A stretch of DNA of 64,000 nt from Streptomyces griseiscabiei (GCF_020010925.1 NZ_JAGJBZ010000002.1:1488001-1552000), one strand, 5' to 3'. Shown: positions 43,985-52,921, counted from the first letter of the stretch. The notes: generated from the letters alone by a model not told the origin. A program made the numbers and translations.

Positions 43985-45118
43985 GTGCAGCCAGCAAGTC
44001 AGTCACCCCCGCCGTCCGGGACGTCCGAGAGCCCCCACGGGCGTCTCCACCGCGCCCGCGCCCTCTACCGGGACGTCTCCAAGCGCAGGACCGCCTGGCT
44101 GCTCCTCAAGGACACCGTCAACTCCTGCATCGAGTACCGCATCCTGGGCCTCGCGGCCGAGGCGGCGTTCTTCACGCTGCTCTCCGTGCCGCCGCTGCTG
44201 CTCAGCATGATCGGCCTGCTCGGCTACGTCGACGACTGGACCGGCGCCGACACCATCGCCAGCCTGGAGCTCAACCTCCTGGAGGCCTCGCGCACCGTCC
44301 TGTCCGACAAGGGCGTCGCCCAGATCGCGCAGCCCATCCTGGACGACGTGATGAAGGGCGGTCGCCCCGACGTCATCTCCATAGGCTTCCTGTTCGCCCT
44401 GTGGTCCGGCTCCCGCGCGGTGAACGTCTTCATCGACACCATCACCGTCATGTACGGCCTCGACGGCGTCCGGGGCATCGTCAAGACCCGGCTGATGGCG
44501 TTCCTGCTCTTCCTCGTGGCCCTGCTGATCGGCTCGATCGCCCTGCCGCTGATGGTCGCCGGACCCGACGCCGTGGTCCGGATCGTCCCGTGGTCGGCGA
44601 CGGTCGTCCAGGTCCTCTACTGGCCGGTCGTGATCGTCCTGTCCATCGTCTTCCTGACCACGCTCTACCACGTGTCAGTACCGGTCCGCTCCCCGTGGGT
44701 CGAGGACGTCCCCGGCGCGCTCGTCGCCCTCGGCATGTGGGTCCTGGGCAGCTTCCTGCTCCGTATCTACCTCACCAACACCGTCGAGGGCGCGACCATC
44801 TACGGCTCCCTGGCCGCCGCCGTCGCCGTCCTCCTGTGGATCGGCGTCAGCGCCTTCGCGGTGCTGGTCGGCGCCGCCGTCAACGCCGCGATCGACCGCG
44901 TCTGGCCCGCCGCCGCCACGGCCGCCGCCCGCGCCGCCAACGAGCGCCTCCGCGAGGAGCAGGCCGCCGAGTACGTCGCCCGCGCCGCCGCCGCCCGCTC
45001 CCACGACCCCGAAGACCCCGACATGCCCTCCGAGTTCCCCGAACGCTGGTCCCGCTTCCTCCCCCCGGAGGACGTGACATCGAGGTTCCGCTCACCGGTG
45101 AAGAAGGGCGAGGAGTAG
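43985..45118 (+). CDS. YihY/BrkB-family integral membrane protein
   Basis: A 377-aa membrane protein of the YihY/virulence factor BrkB family (often misnamed ribonuclease BN). About six helices are visible, from AAFFTLLSVPPLLLSMIGLL through MAFLLFLVALLIGSIALPLMV, VLYWPVVIVLSIVFLTTLY and AAVAVLLWIGVSAFAVLVGAAVNAAI. The conserved ALWSGSRAVNVFIDTITVMYGLDG and the inter-helix VEGATIYGSLAA match the family. The C-terminal 70 residues are a charged cytoplasmic tail. The GTG start is leaderless. It is divergent from the Dap operon; a role in exporting its product is conceivable but YihY proteins are widespread and of unsettled function. Confidence 0.9.
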   Translation: MQPASQSPPPSGTSESPHGRLHRARALYRDVSKRRTAWLLLKDTVNSCIEYRILGLAAEAAFFTLLSVPPLLLSMIGLLGYVDDWTGADTIASLELNLLEASRTVLSDKGVAQIAQPILDDVMKGGRPDVISIGFLFALWSGSRAVNVFIDTITVMYGLDGVRGIVKTRLMAFLLFLVALLIGSIALPLMVAGPDAVVRIVPWSATVVQVLYWPVVIVLSIVFLTTLYHVSVPVRSPWVEDVPGALVALGMWVLGSFLLRIYLTNTVEGATIYGSLAAAVAVLLWIGVSAFAVLVGAAVNAAIDRVWPAAATAAARAANERLREEQAAEYVARAAAARSHDPEDPDMPSEFPERWSRFLPPEDVTSRFRSPVKKGEE

Positions 45119-45443
45119 CCCCGGCCGGGGTAGGGGCCGGCTTGTCGGCCGCCGGGCGACGCCGGGCTTTTCGGGGGCACGGGCGGGCGGTGTCTTGTCG
45201 GCCGCCGGGCATCCCCGGGCTTTTCGGGTGCGCGGGCGGGCGGTGTCTTGTCGGCCGCCGGGCATCCCCGGGCTTTTCGGGTGCGCGGGCGGGCGGTGCC
45301 GTGTCAGCCGCCGGGCAACCCAAGGCTTTCAAGGGGCGCGGGGAACTGCGCGAGCAACCACCCACGACCCGCACCCCGCAACGCACCCGCACCCCTACGG
45401 CGCCCCCCGGCCCCCGGCCCCCGGCCCCCGGCCCCCGCCATAC
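45119..45443. repeat. 53-bp tandem repeat running into dispersed repeat, copy 4
   Basis: Between two convergent genes. Units of exactly 53 bases start at 45141, 45194, 45247 and 45300. Units 2 and 3 differ at one base; unit 1 differs at a handful; unit 4 changes gradually into the dispersed repeat, whose 20-nt core GGGGCGCGGGGAACTGCGCG lies at 45333-45352, followed by the usual CCACGACCCGCACCCC tail. The second half of each unit (CTTTTCGGGTGCGCGGGCGG) aligns with the same part of the dispersed repeat, so the array looks like an expansion of it. A CCCCCGG run closes the region. No gene is credible here. Confidence 0.85.
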
Positions 45444-46286
45444 TCACCCCTTCCACACCCCCGCCGCCGCCACCTCCCGGGCGTACTCACCGAAGTCCCG
45501 CGCCTCCCGCCCCAACACCGCCCGCACCCCGTCGGAGACACACGCGTTGCGCCCGTCCATCAGCCCCTCGAACGCGGCCACGAGAGAATCGACCTCCTCC
45601 GCGGGCACCCCGAACCCCAGCAGCTGATCCCCGTAGTCCCGCGCCGACACCGGCACATAGGCGAACCCCCTCCCCGTGACCGCCGAGATCTCCGCCACCG
45701 CCTCCCGGAAGCTCAACAACCGCGCCCCCGTCACCTCCACCGTCCGCCCCGCGTACGCGTCACCGGACGTCAGCGCCGCGACCACCACGTCCGCGATGTC
45801 CCGCACATCCACGAACGGCTCCTGGACCTCACCCCCGGGAAACACCAGTTCCCCCTGCCGCAGCCCCTCCACCAGCGGCCCCTCGCTGAAGTTCTGCATG
45901 AACCACGCCGCCCGCACGACCGTCCACTCGGCCCCCGCCGCCTTCACGGCCTCCTCCGCGGGAACCGCGAGATCCTGCCCGCGCGCCGACAGCAGCACCA
46001 GCCGCCGTACACCCTGCGCGACCGCCTCCCGCGCCACCCCGCCGAGCGCCGGGGCCGCCCCCGGCGCCCCGATGTCCGAGGGGTACACCAGATACGCCGC
46101 GTCCACTCCCCGCAGGGCCGGCCCCCACGTGGCCGGGTCCGACCAGTCGAACCCGTTCGCGCGGGACGCCGCCCGCACCGTGAGCCCGGCGGCCCGCGCC
46201 GCCTCCGCCACGCGGCTGCCCGTACGCCCCGAGGCGCCCGTCACCCACACCGTCATGTCCTGAGTACGTGCCGTGTTCTCCGTCAT
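45444..46286 (-). CDS. NmrA-like NAD(P)-binding protein (atypical SDR)
   Basis: A 280-aa Rossmann-fold protein of the NmrA/quinone-oxidoreductase-2-like group. The dinucleotide motif is VTGASGRTGSRVAEAARAAG at the N-terminus; the conserved AEWTVVRAAWFMQNFSEG and EPFVDVRDIADVVVAALT follow. These proteins bind NADP(H) and reduce quinones or sense redox state. I use the ATG at 46284-46286; a second ATG at 46256 starts directly at the fold. It is divergent from an AraC-type regulator across 81 bases, the usual arrangement for a regulated target. Confidence 0.85.
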   Translation of the reverse strand: MTENTARTQDMTVWVTGASGRTGSRVAEAARAAGLTVRAASRANGFDWSDPATWGPALRGVDAAYLVYPSDIGAPGAAPALGGVAREAVAQGVRRLVLLSARGQDLAVPAEEAVKAAGAEWTVVRAAWFMQNFSEGPLVEGLRQGELVFPGGEVQEPFVDVRDIADVVVAALTSGDAYAGRTVEVTGARLLSFREAVAEISAVTGRGFAYVPVSARDYGDQLLGFGVPAEEVDSLVAAFEGLMDGRNACVSDGVRAVLGREARDFGEYAREVAAAGVWKG

Positions 46287-46354
46287 GCCTCCAGTGAACG
46301 GCCCCCCGCCCATGCACCCCATCCCTGAACGGCTCATTCCCATAAGCGCGCGTC

Positions 46355-46360
46355 TACGCT
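46355..46360 (+). promoter_or_regulatory. -10 box of leaderless AraC-type regulator gene
   Basis: TACGCT is seven bases before the ATG at 46368, with no ribosome-binding site, indicating a leaderless transcript. Confidence 0.5.
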
Positions 46361-46367
46361 GACCGAC

Positions 46368-47309
46368 ATGGACGCACTCACCGGCCTGCTGGAGGGCCCG
46401 CGAGCCCGTGGCGCCTTCATGATCCGTGCGTGCTTCGACCCTCCCTGGTGCGTACGCGTGGAGGACCGTGCCCCGCTCACGATCATGCTCATGGTCCGCG
46501 GCGACGCCTGGATCATCCCGGAGGAGGACAGCGGCGGGCAGCGCGTACGGCTGCGGCCCGGCGACCTCGCCATCGCCCGCGGTCCCGCCCCGTACACCTG
46601 CGCAGACGACCCCTCGACCCCGCCCCAGGCGGTGATCCTGCCGGGCGCCGAGTGCAGTTACCCCGACGGCCGCCCCCTCAACGGCTCCATGGACCTCGGC
46701 GTCCGCTCCTGGGGCGACCGGCTCGACGGCTCGGCGGTGGTGCTGATCGGCACGTACCTCTGGCAGGGCGAGGTCGGCGGACGGCTCCTGGACGCGCTGC
46801 CGCCGCTGCTCACCCTCACCTCCGAGGAGTGGCCGTGTCCGCTCACGCTGATCCTCCTGGAGGAGATCGTGCGCGACGAACCCGGTCAGGAGACCGTCCT
46901 CGACCGGCTCCTCGATCTGCTGGTCATCGCCGCGCTGCGGGCGTGGTTCGCACGGCCCGAGGCGAACCCGCCCGCGTGGTACGCCGCGATGGCGGACCCG
47001 GTGGTCGGACGGGTGCTGCGGCTGGTGCAGGACGACCCCGCGCACCCCTGGACGGTGGCCTCGCTGGCCGCGAAGGCGGGGGTGTCGCGGGCCGCGCTGG
47101 CCCGGCGGTTCACCGACCTGGTGGGGGAGCCGCCGATGACGTACCTCACGGGATGGCGGCTCGCGCTGGCCGCGGACCGGCTGCGGGACAGCGAGGACAC
47201 GCTGGAGGCGATCGCCCGGCGGGTGGGGTACGGGAGTGCGTTCGCCTTGTCGAACGCGTTCAAGAGGGTGTACGGGGTGAGTCCGCAGGAGCATCGGCGG
47301 TTGGGTTAG
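46368..47309 (+). CDS. AraC-family transcriptional regulator
   Basis: A 313-aa regulator with an N-terminal cupin-type effector domain (residues about 10-190, starting [20 protein letters not shown]) and a C-terminal AraC double helix-turn-helix. The first HTH reads [21 protein letters not shown], the second [31 protein letters not shown], both complete. Family members of this layout control the adjacent short-chain oxidoreductase; the divergent NmrA-like gene is the likely target. Leaderless start. Confidence 0.92.
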   Translation: MDALTGLLEGPRARGAFMIRACFDPPWCVRVEDRAPLTIMLMVRGDAWIIPEEDSGGQRVRLRPGDLAIARGPAPYTCADDPSTPPQAVILPGAECSYPDGRPLNGSMDLGVRSWGDRLDGSAVVLIGTYLWQGEVGGRLLDALPPLLTLTSEEWPCPLTLILLEEIVRDEPGQETVLDRLLDLLVIAALRAWFARPEANPPAWYAAMADPVVGRVLRLVQDDPAHPWTVASLAAKAGVSRAALARRFTDLVGEPPMTYLTGWRLALAADRLRDSEDTLEAIARRVGYGSAFALSNAFKRVYGVSPQEHRRLG

Positions 47310-47365
47310 GGCGGGGCCGAGGGGGCGCCGTGGTGGGTGCGGTGGGTTGTGGGTCGTACGCGCGT

Positions 47366-47403
47366 CGTGGCTGGTCGCGCAGTTCCCCGCGCCCCTGAGG
47401 GAC
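47366..47403 (-). repeat. Dispersed intergenic repeat, copy 5
   Basis: The 20-nt core appears on the minus strand at 47376-47395, with the CCAGCCACGAC extension on that strand running to about 47366. It lies between two regulator genes on the plus strand, about 40 bases before the -10 box of the second. Confidence 0.8.
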
Positions 47404-47429
47404 GCGGTGGTGCCCGGTGGCCACAGGCG

Positions 47430-47435
47430 TAGCCT
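47430..47435 (+). promoter_or_regulatory. -10 box of leaderless HTH-regulator gene
   Basis: TAGCCT lies seven bases before the GTG at 47443; there is no Shine-Dalgarno sequence for that start. Confidence 0.4.
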
Positions 47436-47442
47436 TCATGGT

Positions 47443-48132
47443 GTGTACGCGGAAAGGGCTTCTCGGCTGGGCGGGGCCGTGGTGTGGACCCATGGCCCCG
47501 GTGGTCCTGCCGGTTCCGGGCGGGTGCTGCCCGACGGGTGCATGGATCTGCTGTGGCACGACGGGCGGCTGCTGGTCGCGGGGCCGGACACGCGGGCGTA
47601 CCTCACCGAAGGGGCGGCCGGCAGGTGGGCGGGGCTGCGGTTCCTCCCCGGTCAGGCGCCCGCCTTCCTGGGCGTGCCGGCGCACGAACTGCGCGACCGG
47701 CGGGTGGAGTTGACCGAGCTGTGGTCCCCGGCCGTCGTACGGCGGCTCACCGCGCGGGTGAACGCGGCCGGTGATCCGGCGAGCGGGCTCGAGGAAGTGG
47801 TCCTGGAGCGGGCGGCCGAGGTGGGGCGGCCCGATCCGGTGCTGCGACATGTCGTCGACGCCCTCGGCGCGGGGCGGCCCGTCGCCGCGACCGCCGACGA
47901 ACTCGGCCTCGGCACACGCCAGTTGCACCGCAGAGCACTCGCCGCCTTCGGGTACGGACCCAAGACGCTGGCCCGGGTGCTGCGCCTGCAGCGAGCGCTC
48001 GCGCTCGCCCGGCGGGGGGTGCCCTTCGCCGAGACGGCGGCCCGGACCGGGTACGCAGACCAGGCTCATCTGGCGCGTGACGTGCGGGAGTTGGCGGGCC
48101 TGCCGCTCGGCGAACTGCTCGGCGGGCGGTAG
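47443..48132 (+). CDS. AraC-type helix-turn-helix regulator with DUF6597-like N-terminus
   Basis: A 229-aa transcription factor. The N-terminal half ([45 protein letters not shown]) follows the pattern of the DUF6597 effector-like domain found in small AraC-type proteins. The C-terminal half has two HTH elements, [23 protein letters not shown] and [24 protein letters not shown] choose the GTG at 47443 because a -10 box is seven bases upstream; the frame is open further 5' through the dispersed repeat, which is not coding. Target unknown. Confidence 0.82.
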   Translation: MYAERASRLGGAVVWTHGPGGPAGSGRVLPDGCMDLLWHDGRLLVAGPDTRAYLTEGAAGRWAGLRFLPGQAPAFLGVPAHELRDRRVELTELWSPAVVRRLTARVNAAGDPASGLEEVVLERAAEVGRPDPVLRHVVDALGAGRPVAATADELGLGTRQLHRRALAAFGYGPKTLARVLRLQRALALARRGVPFAETAARTGYADQAHLARDVRELAGLPLGELLGGR

Positions 48133-48154
48133 CCGGTGTCCGGCGGGCGCCGGG

Positions 48155-48553
48155 CTACTCGGCGGCGGGCAGCGGCGCGAAGAGGTCGACGCCGTTGCCG
48201 TCGGGATCGAGGATCACGGCGTACCGCTGGCCCCACACCGCGTCCCACGGCTTGAGTTCACCGTCGTACCCGGCGCTCACCAACTCCTCGTACACCGCGT
48301 CCACTTCGGCCGGACTGTCGCACAGCAGGGCCAGTCCGGCGCCGCCGCCCGTACCCCTGCGGTACGCGGGGTGGAAGGAGCGGACGGTCTCCTCCGTGTC
48401 GAGCAGCAACCGCAGTCCGCCGGGGAGGTGGGCCTCGGCGTGCGGCTGGTTCTCGGCGCCCTCCGGGAAGGCGAAACCGAGCCGGCGGTAGAAGGTGACG
48501 GAGGCGGCCATGTCCGAGGCCACCATGCCGATCGCATCGAGTCGTGGAGTCAT
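48155..48553 (-). CDS. VOC-family (glyoxalase/bleomycin-resistance fold) protein
   Basis: A 132-aa protein made of two beta-alpha-beta3 modules: AIGMVASDMAASVTFYRRLGFAFP and, in the second, LALLCDSPAEVDAVYEELVSAGYDGE, ending YAVILDPDGNGVDLFAPL. Metal-ligand candidates are His38 in PHAEAHL and the late aspartate/glutamate positions, less complete than in true glyoxalase I. Members of this family act as lyases, dioxygenases or drug-binding proteins; nothing here decides. Start leaderless, with TACGGT six bases upstream on the minus strand (48560-48565). Confidence 0.85.
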   Translation of the reverse strand: MTPRLDAIGMVASDMAASVTFYRRLGFAFPEGAENQPHAEAHLPGGLRLLLDTEETVRSFHPAYRRGTGGGAGLALLCDSPAEVDAVYEELVSAGYDGELKPWDAVWGQRYAVILDPDGNGVDLFAPLPAAE

Positions 48554-48680
48554 ACGGTCACCGTAGGCGGGCCGGTGTCACGTGGTCTTGAAGGAATCGG
48601 ACACGCACCACGAGGGGCCCTGTGAGTAAGCGCTCTCCGGCGAACGGACTCTTTGGCTCACCTGTGGAACATCTGTGCGG

Positions 48681-48686
48681 CAGGAT
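48681..48686 (+). promoter_or_regulatory. -10 box of lipoprotein gene
   Basis: CAGGAT, a common Streptomyces -10 form, is seven bases before the ATG at 48694, suggesting a leaderless transcript. Confidence 0.4.
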
Positions 48687-48693
48687 GGTGGGC

Positions 48694-49377
48694 ATGTTCA
48701 TGCCTCGCCGCCTGGAACTCCGTGCCGCGTGTGTTCTGTTGCCCCTGGCGGTGGTGCCGTTGGTGCTCACCGCCTGCGGAACCGAGAAGGCCGTGACCGT
48801 GAGCCGGGAGCCGCTGAAACCGGCTCCCGACCGGGCGGAGCTGAACGCCCGGGCCGAGGCGCTGGGCCTCGCGCCGGGGCTCGTCCATGTCACCGAGGCC
48901 CCCGGATTCACGCTGGCCCGGCAGTCCGTCGGCGTGTACGGCGACGACGGTTTCGCCGCCGCCTACTGGTCCCGGAAGAGCGGCGCCCAGCTGCTGCTCC
49001 TCGTCGACCGCTCCACGATGAGCTCCGGGGAGTGTGCGGAGCGGCCGATCGGTCAGGGCGCCGGCGGGTCCGTCGTCTGCGAGCGCGACGGGAAGGCCTG
49101 GTACCGCACCTCGGCGGGCCGCCACGAGTACGCCGTGCCGGCGGACGGCCACCTCGTCCGGATCAGCGCCGCCGTCGGCGCGGTGGACCGACCCGCCCTG
49201 CGGGCCGCCGCGCTCGCCGCCCGCCGCCCCACCGACGCCGAACTCGCCGTCCTCCTCCCGCCGCGCCGCCACCACGACAAGCACCCGCCGGCGTACGACG
49301 GCCTGCCGAACGAACGCGGCGACCTGCCCCCGGCGGGCGACGGCGCACCGGACAACGAGGTGGGCGCCTCGGGCTGA
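48694..49377 (+). CDS. Putative lipoprotein of unknown function
   Basis: A 227-aa protein with a lipoprotein signal peptide (RRLELRAACVLLPLAVVPLV then LTAC, Cys28). The mature domain begins with EPLKPAPDRAELNARAEALG and contains two cysteines (SGECAERPIG, GSVVCERDGK) that may pair. A proline/histidine-rich tail (PPRRHHDKHPPAYDGLPNERG) follows and could bind metal or lie in the cell wall. I do not recognise a family. The frame stays open upstream to 48622, but the -10 box places the start at 48694. Confidence 0.7.
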   Translation: MFMPRRLELRAACVLLPLAVVPLVLTACGTEKAVTVSREPLKPAPDRAELNARAEALGLAPGLVHVTEAPGFTLARQSVGVYGDDGFAAAYWSRKSGAQLLLLVDRSTMSSGECAERPIGQGAGGSVVCERDGKAWYRTSAGRHEYAVPADGHLVRISAAVGAVDRPALRAAALAARRPTDAELAVLLPPRRHHDKHPPAYDGLPNERGDLPPAGDGAPDNEVGASG

Positions 49378-49432
49378 GCGCCCTCCGCCCCGCGCACAGG
49401 CACGGGGCGGACGGGCGGGCCGGGTACGGCCC

Positions 49433-49450
49433 GGTCCCAGGGCTGGGACC
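49433..49450. terminator. Hairpin between convergent genes (first)
   Basis: GGTCCCAG-GG-CTGGGACC is a perfect 8-bp inverted repeat 56 bases after the lipoprotein stop. The same CTGGGACC unit is repeated directly after it (49455-49462), giving alternative pairings. Confidence 0.55.
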
Positions 49451-49480
49451 AGGGCTGGGACCAGGGACAGGGCCAGCGCC

Positions 49481-49504
49481 AGGACCAGGAATAGCCCTGG
49501 TCCT
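49481..49504. terminator. Hairpin between convergent genes (second)
   Basis: AGGACCAGG pairs with CCTGGTCCT over 9 bases around the loop AATAGC, ending five bases before the stop of the sulfatase-fold gene on the minus strand. Probably its terminator. Confidence 0.55.
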
Positions 49505-49508
49505 AGGT

Positions 49509-51500
49509 CTAGGGCGTGGCACCGCCCGGCTGCTCCGGCCCGAAGGCGGTCATGAAGCGGTCGCGGAACTTGTCCATCCGCCAGGTCGGCGTCGCGTCGG
49601 CGGGCTGGAGCCCGTCCGTCCAGCCCCAGTCGGCGATCTTCTCCAGCACCTCGGGGTCCTGGGCCACGATCGAGATCGGCACGTCATGGCTGGGGTTGTC
49701 ACCGGTGACCGTCTTGTTGGGCTGGTGGTCGCCGAGGAAGACCAGGACGGTGTCCTTGGAGCCGTACTTCGCGACGAAGTCGACGAGGCTGGACACCGAG
49801 TACTGGATGGACTTGCGGTACTCGTCCCGGACGGCCAGCGGATCCTTCCAGACCTCCGTCGGGTCCTTGCCCTCGGCCTTCTGCAGCGAGTGGTAGACCG
49901 ACCCGTCGCCGATCCGGTCCTCGGGGATCGTGCTCGGGATGGGCGCCCACGGGTTGTGGCTGGAGGTCAGGATGATCTCCGCCATCATCGGGTCCCGGTC
50001 CTTCTTGCCGTGCTCCAGCTCCTCGAAGGCCTTCAGCGTGTACTGGTCGGGCATCGTCGACCAGCTGAACTTCGGGCCCTGGTAGCCGAGCTGGTCGGAG
50101 TCGTAGATGTGGTCCAGGCCGAAGTACTTGCCCTCCGGCCAGGCCTTCTGGGTGCCCGGCACGATCCCGACCGTGCGCCAGGCCCCGGTGCGGCGGAACG
50201 CCTCGGTGAGGGTGAGGCGGTCGCTCGCGACGAGGTGGGAGTAGCGCGACTGGTTCTTGATCCACAGGCCGGACAGGAACGTGGAGTGCCCCAGCCAGCT
50301 GCCGGCGCCGGTGATGGGGGAGCGCAGCCACCCGCTCCGCGACGCGTACCCGGCGTCCTTCAGCTCCCGCGTCTTCTGCGCGAGCGTCTCGGAGAGCGGC
50401 TCGCCCATCCTCGGGTCGTCGATCGCCGAGCGGCCGTAGCTCTCGATGAACGTGATCAGTACGTCCTTGCCGCGCAGCCCCGTCAGCAACCGATCCGGCG
50501 GCACGTCCGCGAAGGCGTCCACCGCGGACTGCTTCCGGAACGCCTCGGCGTCCTTCAGACCGCCGCTCACCGCCTCGATCCGGTTCTCCACGAGCGTCGC
50601 CGCGCTGTGCGAGGCCACCGGTACGTCGGCCACCTCCAGCGTCAGCGTCGAGCAGGTGATCCACGCGGTGCCCAGGACCAGCAGCGTCCGGCTCGCCGTC
50701 TGCCGGTGGCTCGTCATCAGCCGGCTGATCCGCGCCACGGCCAGGGTCATCAGCACCGGCAGCACCAGCGTCAGCCCGATCACCCCGGCCGTCACCGCCA
50801 GCGCCGCCGTGTCACCGAGCGAGTCCTGTACGAACGTCCGCGCGTTGTCCAGCAGAATCCAGTCGAGCACCAGGTCGAACGGGCGGTCCAGGGTCCAGTA
50901 CGACCCCATGTCCAGCATCTTGACTGTCGTCAGCAGCCCGAGCAGCACCCCGACCACGACCACCGCCACGCGCCGCGCCCGTGCCGGGAGCACGAGCAGC
51001 AGCCCGCCGACCAGGACTGCCTCCGCCGGGATGCGCAGGAACCTGCCGAACGCGATGTCCGTGACGTCGTTCGGCACGAGCAGCGCGAACAGCACGAGCG
51101 CGACGGCCAGCCCGCTCACACCCCAGGCGACGGCGCGCGCGGCCTGCGGACGCCGGGCACGCCAGCCACCGGGAGCGACCGGCTCCTCCGCGAGGGGCAC
51201 TGCCGACTCCTCGGCCGACTCCTCGGCCGACTCTTCGGCCGGGGGCTCGGACGCAGCCTGAGACTCGGACTCGGACGCAGCCTGAGACACGGACTCGGGC
51301 TCGGGCTCGGAATCAGTCTCTGCCTCTGCCTTTGCCTTTGCCTCGGCCTCGGCTTTCTCGTCCGTGCCCGCGTCCGGCGAAACCTCTTCCGGTGAACTCT
51401 CTTCCGACGTCCGCTCCGGAGGGCCGGTCTCCGCCGGGGCCTTGTCGTCGTCCGGTGCCGGTGTCGGTCCCGGAAGCTGCGGAGAGCGTATGTGCGACAA
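49509..51500 (-). CDS. Membrane sulfatase-fold phosphotransferase (LtaS/phosphoglycerol transferase-like)
   Basis: A 663-aa membrane protein with a C-terminal sulfatase-fold domain, the architecture of lipoteichoic acid synthase and related phosphoglycerol or phosphoethanolamine transferases. After about 110 low-complexity residues rich in Glu, Ala and Ser come roughly five helices (AVAWGVSGLAVALVLFALLV onward). The extracellular domain shows DVLITFIESYGRSA (metal site), WLGHSTFLSGL with the likely threonine nucleophile, and VLVFLGDHQPNKT (metal-binding Asp-His). The start is a TTG at 51498-51500 with AAGGA upstream (eight-base spacing), in preference to a longer upstream frame. Acceptor unknown; a role in wall or membrane polymer modification is inferred. 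Confidence 0.85.
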   Translation of the reverse strand: MSHIRSPQLPGPTPAPDDDKAPAETGPPERTSEESSPEEVSPDAGTDEKAEAEAKAKAEAETDSEPEPESVSQAASESESQAASEPPAEESAEESAEESAVPLAEEPVAPGGWRARRPQAARAVAWGVSGLAVALVLFALLVPNDVTDIAFGRFLRIPAEAVLVGGLLLVLPARARRVAVVVVGVLLGLLTTVKMLDMGSYWTLDRPFDLVLDWILLDNARTFVQDSLGDTAALAVTAGVIGLTLVLPVLMTLAVARISRLMTSHRQTASRTLLVLGTAWITCSTLTLEVADVPVASHSAATLVENRIEAVSGGLKDAEAFRKQSAVDAFADVPPDRLLTGLRGKDVLITFIESYGRSAIDDPRMGEPLSETLAQKTRELKDAGYASRSGWLRSPITGAGSWLGHSTFLSGLWIKNQSRYSHLVASDRLTLTEAFRRTGAWRTVGIVPGTQKAWPEGKYFGLDHIYDSDQLGYQGPKFSWSTMPDQYTLKAFEELEHGKKDRDPMMAEIILTSSHNPWAPIPSTIPEDRIGDGSVYHSLQKAEGKDPTEVWKDPLAVRDEYRKSIQYSVSSLVDFVAKYGSKDTVLVFLGDHQPNKTVTGDNPSHDVPISIVAQDPEVLEKIADWGWTDGLQPADATPTWRMDKFRDRFMTAFGPEQPGGATP

Positions 51501-51688
51501 CCCGAAGGTCCTTCCCTGTGGAGCATGTGGAGCTCGGTGCTGGTGGTACGGAGTGGGCCGGGGCGGCACGACCGCCGGAACACCCGAGGGGATCCGTATG
51601 CGTACGGTCCCACGTCGCCCACCGTTCACCCGAACTCAGGGTCGCCGCAACCACTTGACCGAACCGAAACGCGCCCCGCGCCCCCGGC

Positions 51689-52729
51689 TCAGACCGAGCG
51701 CGGCGCCCCCGTGCTGAAGCGTTCCACCAGGCGCGTCGACAACTCGGTGCGGGTGCCCTCCGGTTGGTCGCCCTCCATCATCCGCACCAGCAGCCGCAGC
51801 GCGGTCTGGGCCATCTCCGACAGGGGCTGGCGGACCGTGGTCAGCGCGGGGGTCGCCCAGCGGGCCTCGGGCAGGTCGTCGAAACCGACCACGCTGATGT
51901 CGTCCGGCACCCGTACCCCCCGCTCGGCCAGCGCCTCGTACACCCCGAGGGCCATCTTGTCCGAGCAGACGAACACGGCGGTCGGCGGCTCGGGGAGGTC
52001 GAGCAGCTGGAGCATCCGGTGGCGGGCGGTGGTCTCCATGAAGTTGCCGTAGCGGACGTACTCCGGCCGGTACGGCATCCCCGCGGCCGTCAGCGCCGAG
52101 CGGTAGCCCGCGACCCGGGCGCTGCTGCACATCTTGCGCCGGTACCCGGCGATCACGGCGATCCGCTCGTGCCCCAGGGACAGCAGATGCTCGGCGGCGG
52201 TCATCCCGCCCTGCCAGTTGGCCGCGCCCACCGACACCACGCCCGGCGGCGGCTCCAGGACCGGGTCGATCAGCACGAACGGGATGCGGTGCTGGGTGAG
52301 CCAGGAGTACTGGGCGGGGGACAGCTCGGCCAGGTTGAACAGCACGCCCGCCGAGCCCCGGGCGGTCAGCTTGTCGAACCAGCCGCGTTCGGGGCGGGCG
52401 CCCCGGGTGCGGGTCAGCCCGGCCGAGACGACGACCTCCAGACCGGCGTCGTGGGCGGCCTGTTCGACGCCGTGCAGGACCGCGCCCGACCAGGAGCTCT
52501 CCAGCGAGTGCACCACCAGATCGACCATGCGCGGCGGTTTGGACGCCTCGAACCGGGGTCTGCGGACATAGCCGAGCCGGTCCAACGCCTCGGTGACCCG
52601 GCGTCTGGTCTCCGGGGCCACGTCCTCGCGGCCGTTGACCACCTTCGAGGCCGTCGGTACGGAGACCCCGGCCTCGCGCGCCACCACCGCCAGCGTCGGC
52701 CCGGCCGTCGCGCTCCCGCCACGCACCAT
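51689..52729 (-). CDS. LacI-family transcriptional regulator
   Basis: A 346-aa repressor. The DNA-binding headpiece is LAVVAREAGVSVPTASKVVNG followed by the hinge region RVTEALDRLGYVRRP; the effector domain has the periplasmic-binding-protein fold (GVLFNLAELS, VFVCSDKMALGVYEAL, DISVVGFDDLPEA). It heads the polysaccharide locus and probably represses the glycosidase and transporter genes until a sugar ligand appears. The ATG has GGTGGAG upstream. Its upstream region holds TTTCGAA-type palindromes that may be its own operators. Confidence 0.93.
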   Translation of the reverse strand: MVRGGSATAGPTLAVVAREAGVSVPTASKVVNGREDVAPETRRRVTEALDRLGYVRRPRFEASKPPRMVDLVVHSLESSWSGAVLHGVEQAAHDAGLEVVVSAGLTRTRGARPERGWFDKLTARGSAGVLFNLAELSPAQYSWLTQHRIPFVLIDPVLEPPPGVVSVGAANWQGGMTAAEHLLSLGHERIAVIAGYRRKMCSSARVAGYRSALTAAGMPYRPEYVRYGNFMETTARHRMLQLLDLPEPPTAVFVCSDKMALGVYEALAERGVRVPDDISVVGFDDLPEARWATPALTTVRQPLSEMAQTALRLLVRMMEGDQPEGTRTELSTRLVERFSTGAPRSV

Positions 52730-52768
52730 CGCGACTCCACCTCTCGGGGCCCGTCCCGAGGCCCGTGA

Positions 52769-52902
52769 AATTTTCGAACAGCACTGTGCGCACGGCGGAA
52801 TCCCGAGCCGCGTAGCAAGCGCTTCCTACGTTAAGGCCAACTCAACACGGCGGGAAGAAGCGGGGATTCACAGGACGGCCCCAGCCAAAACTTTCGAAAC
52901 TT
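52769..52902. promoter_or_regulatory. TTTCGAA-type palindromes upstream of LacI gene
   Basis: Two 14-mers centred on CG lie here: AATTTTCGAACAGC (52769-52782) and AACTTTCGAAACTT (52889-52902), the second continued by another TTCGAAC. They resemble the perfect AGTTTTCGAAAACT in the pectinase promoter. Candidate sites of autoregulation. Confidence 0.4.
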
Positions 52903-52921
52903 CGAACAGGCGGAATTCTGG

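Noticed and set aside
45195..45392. Overlapping frames with repeated SAAGHPRAF-like peptides
   Set aside because: They arise from translating the 53-bp tandem repeat, with no initiation signals; noncoding.
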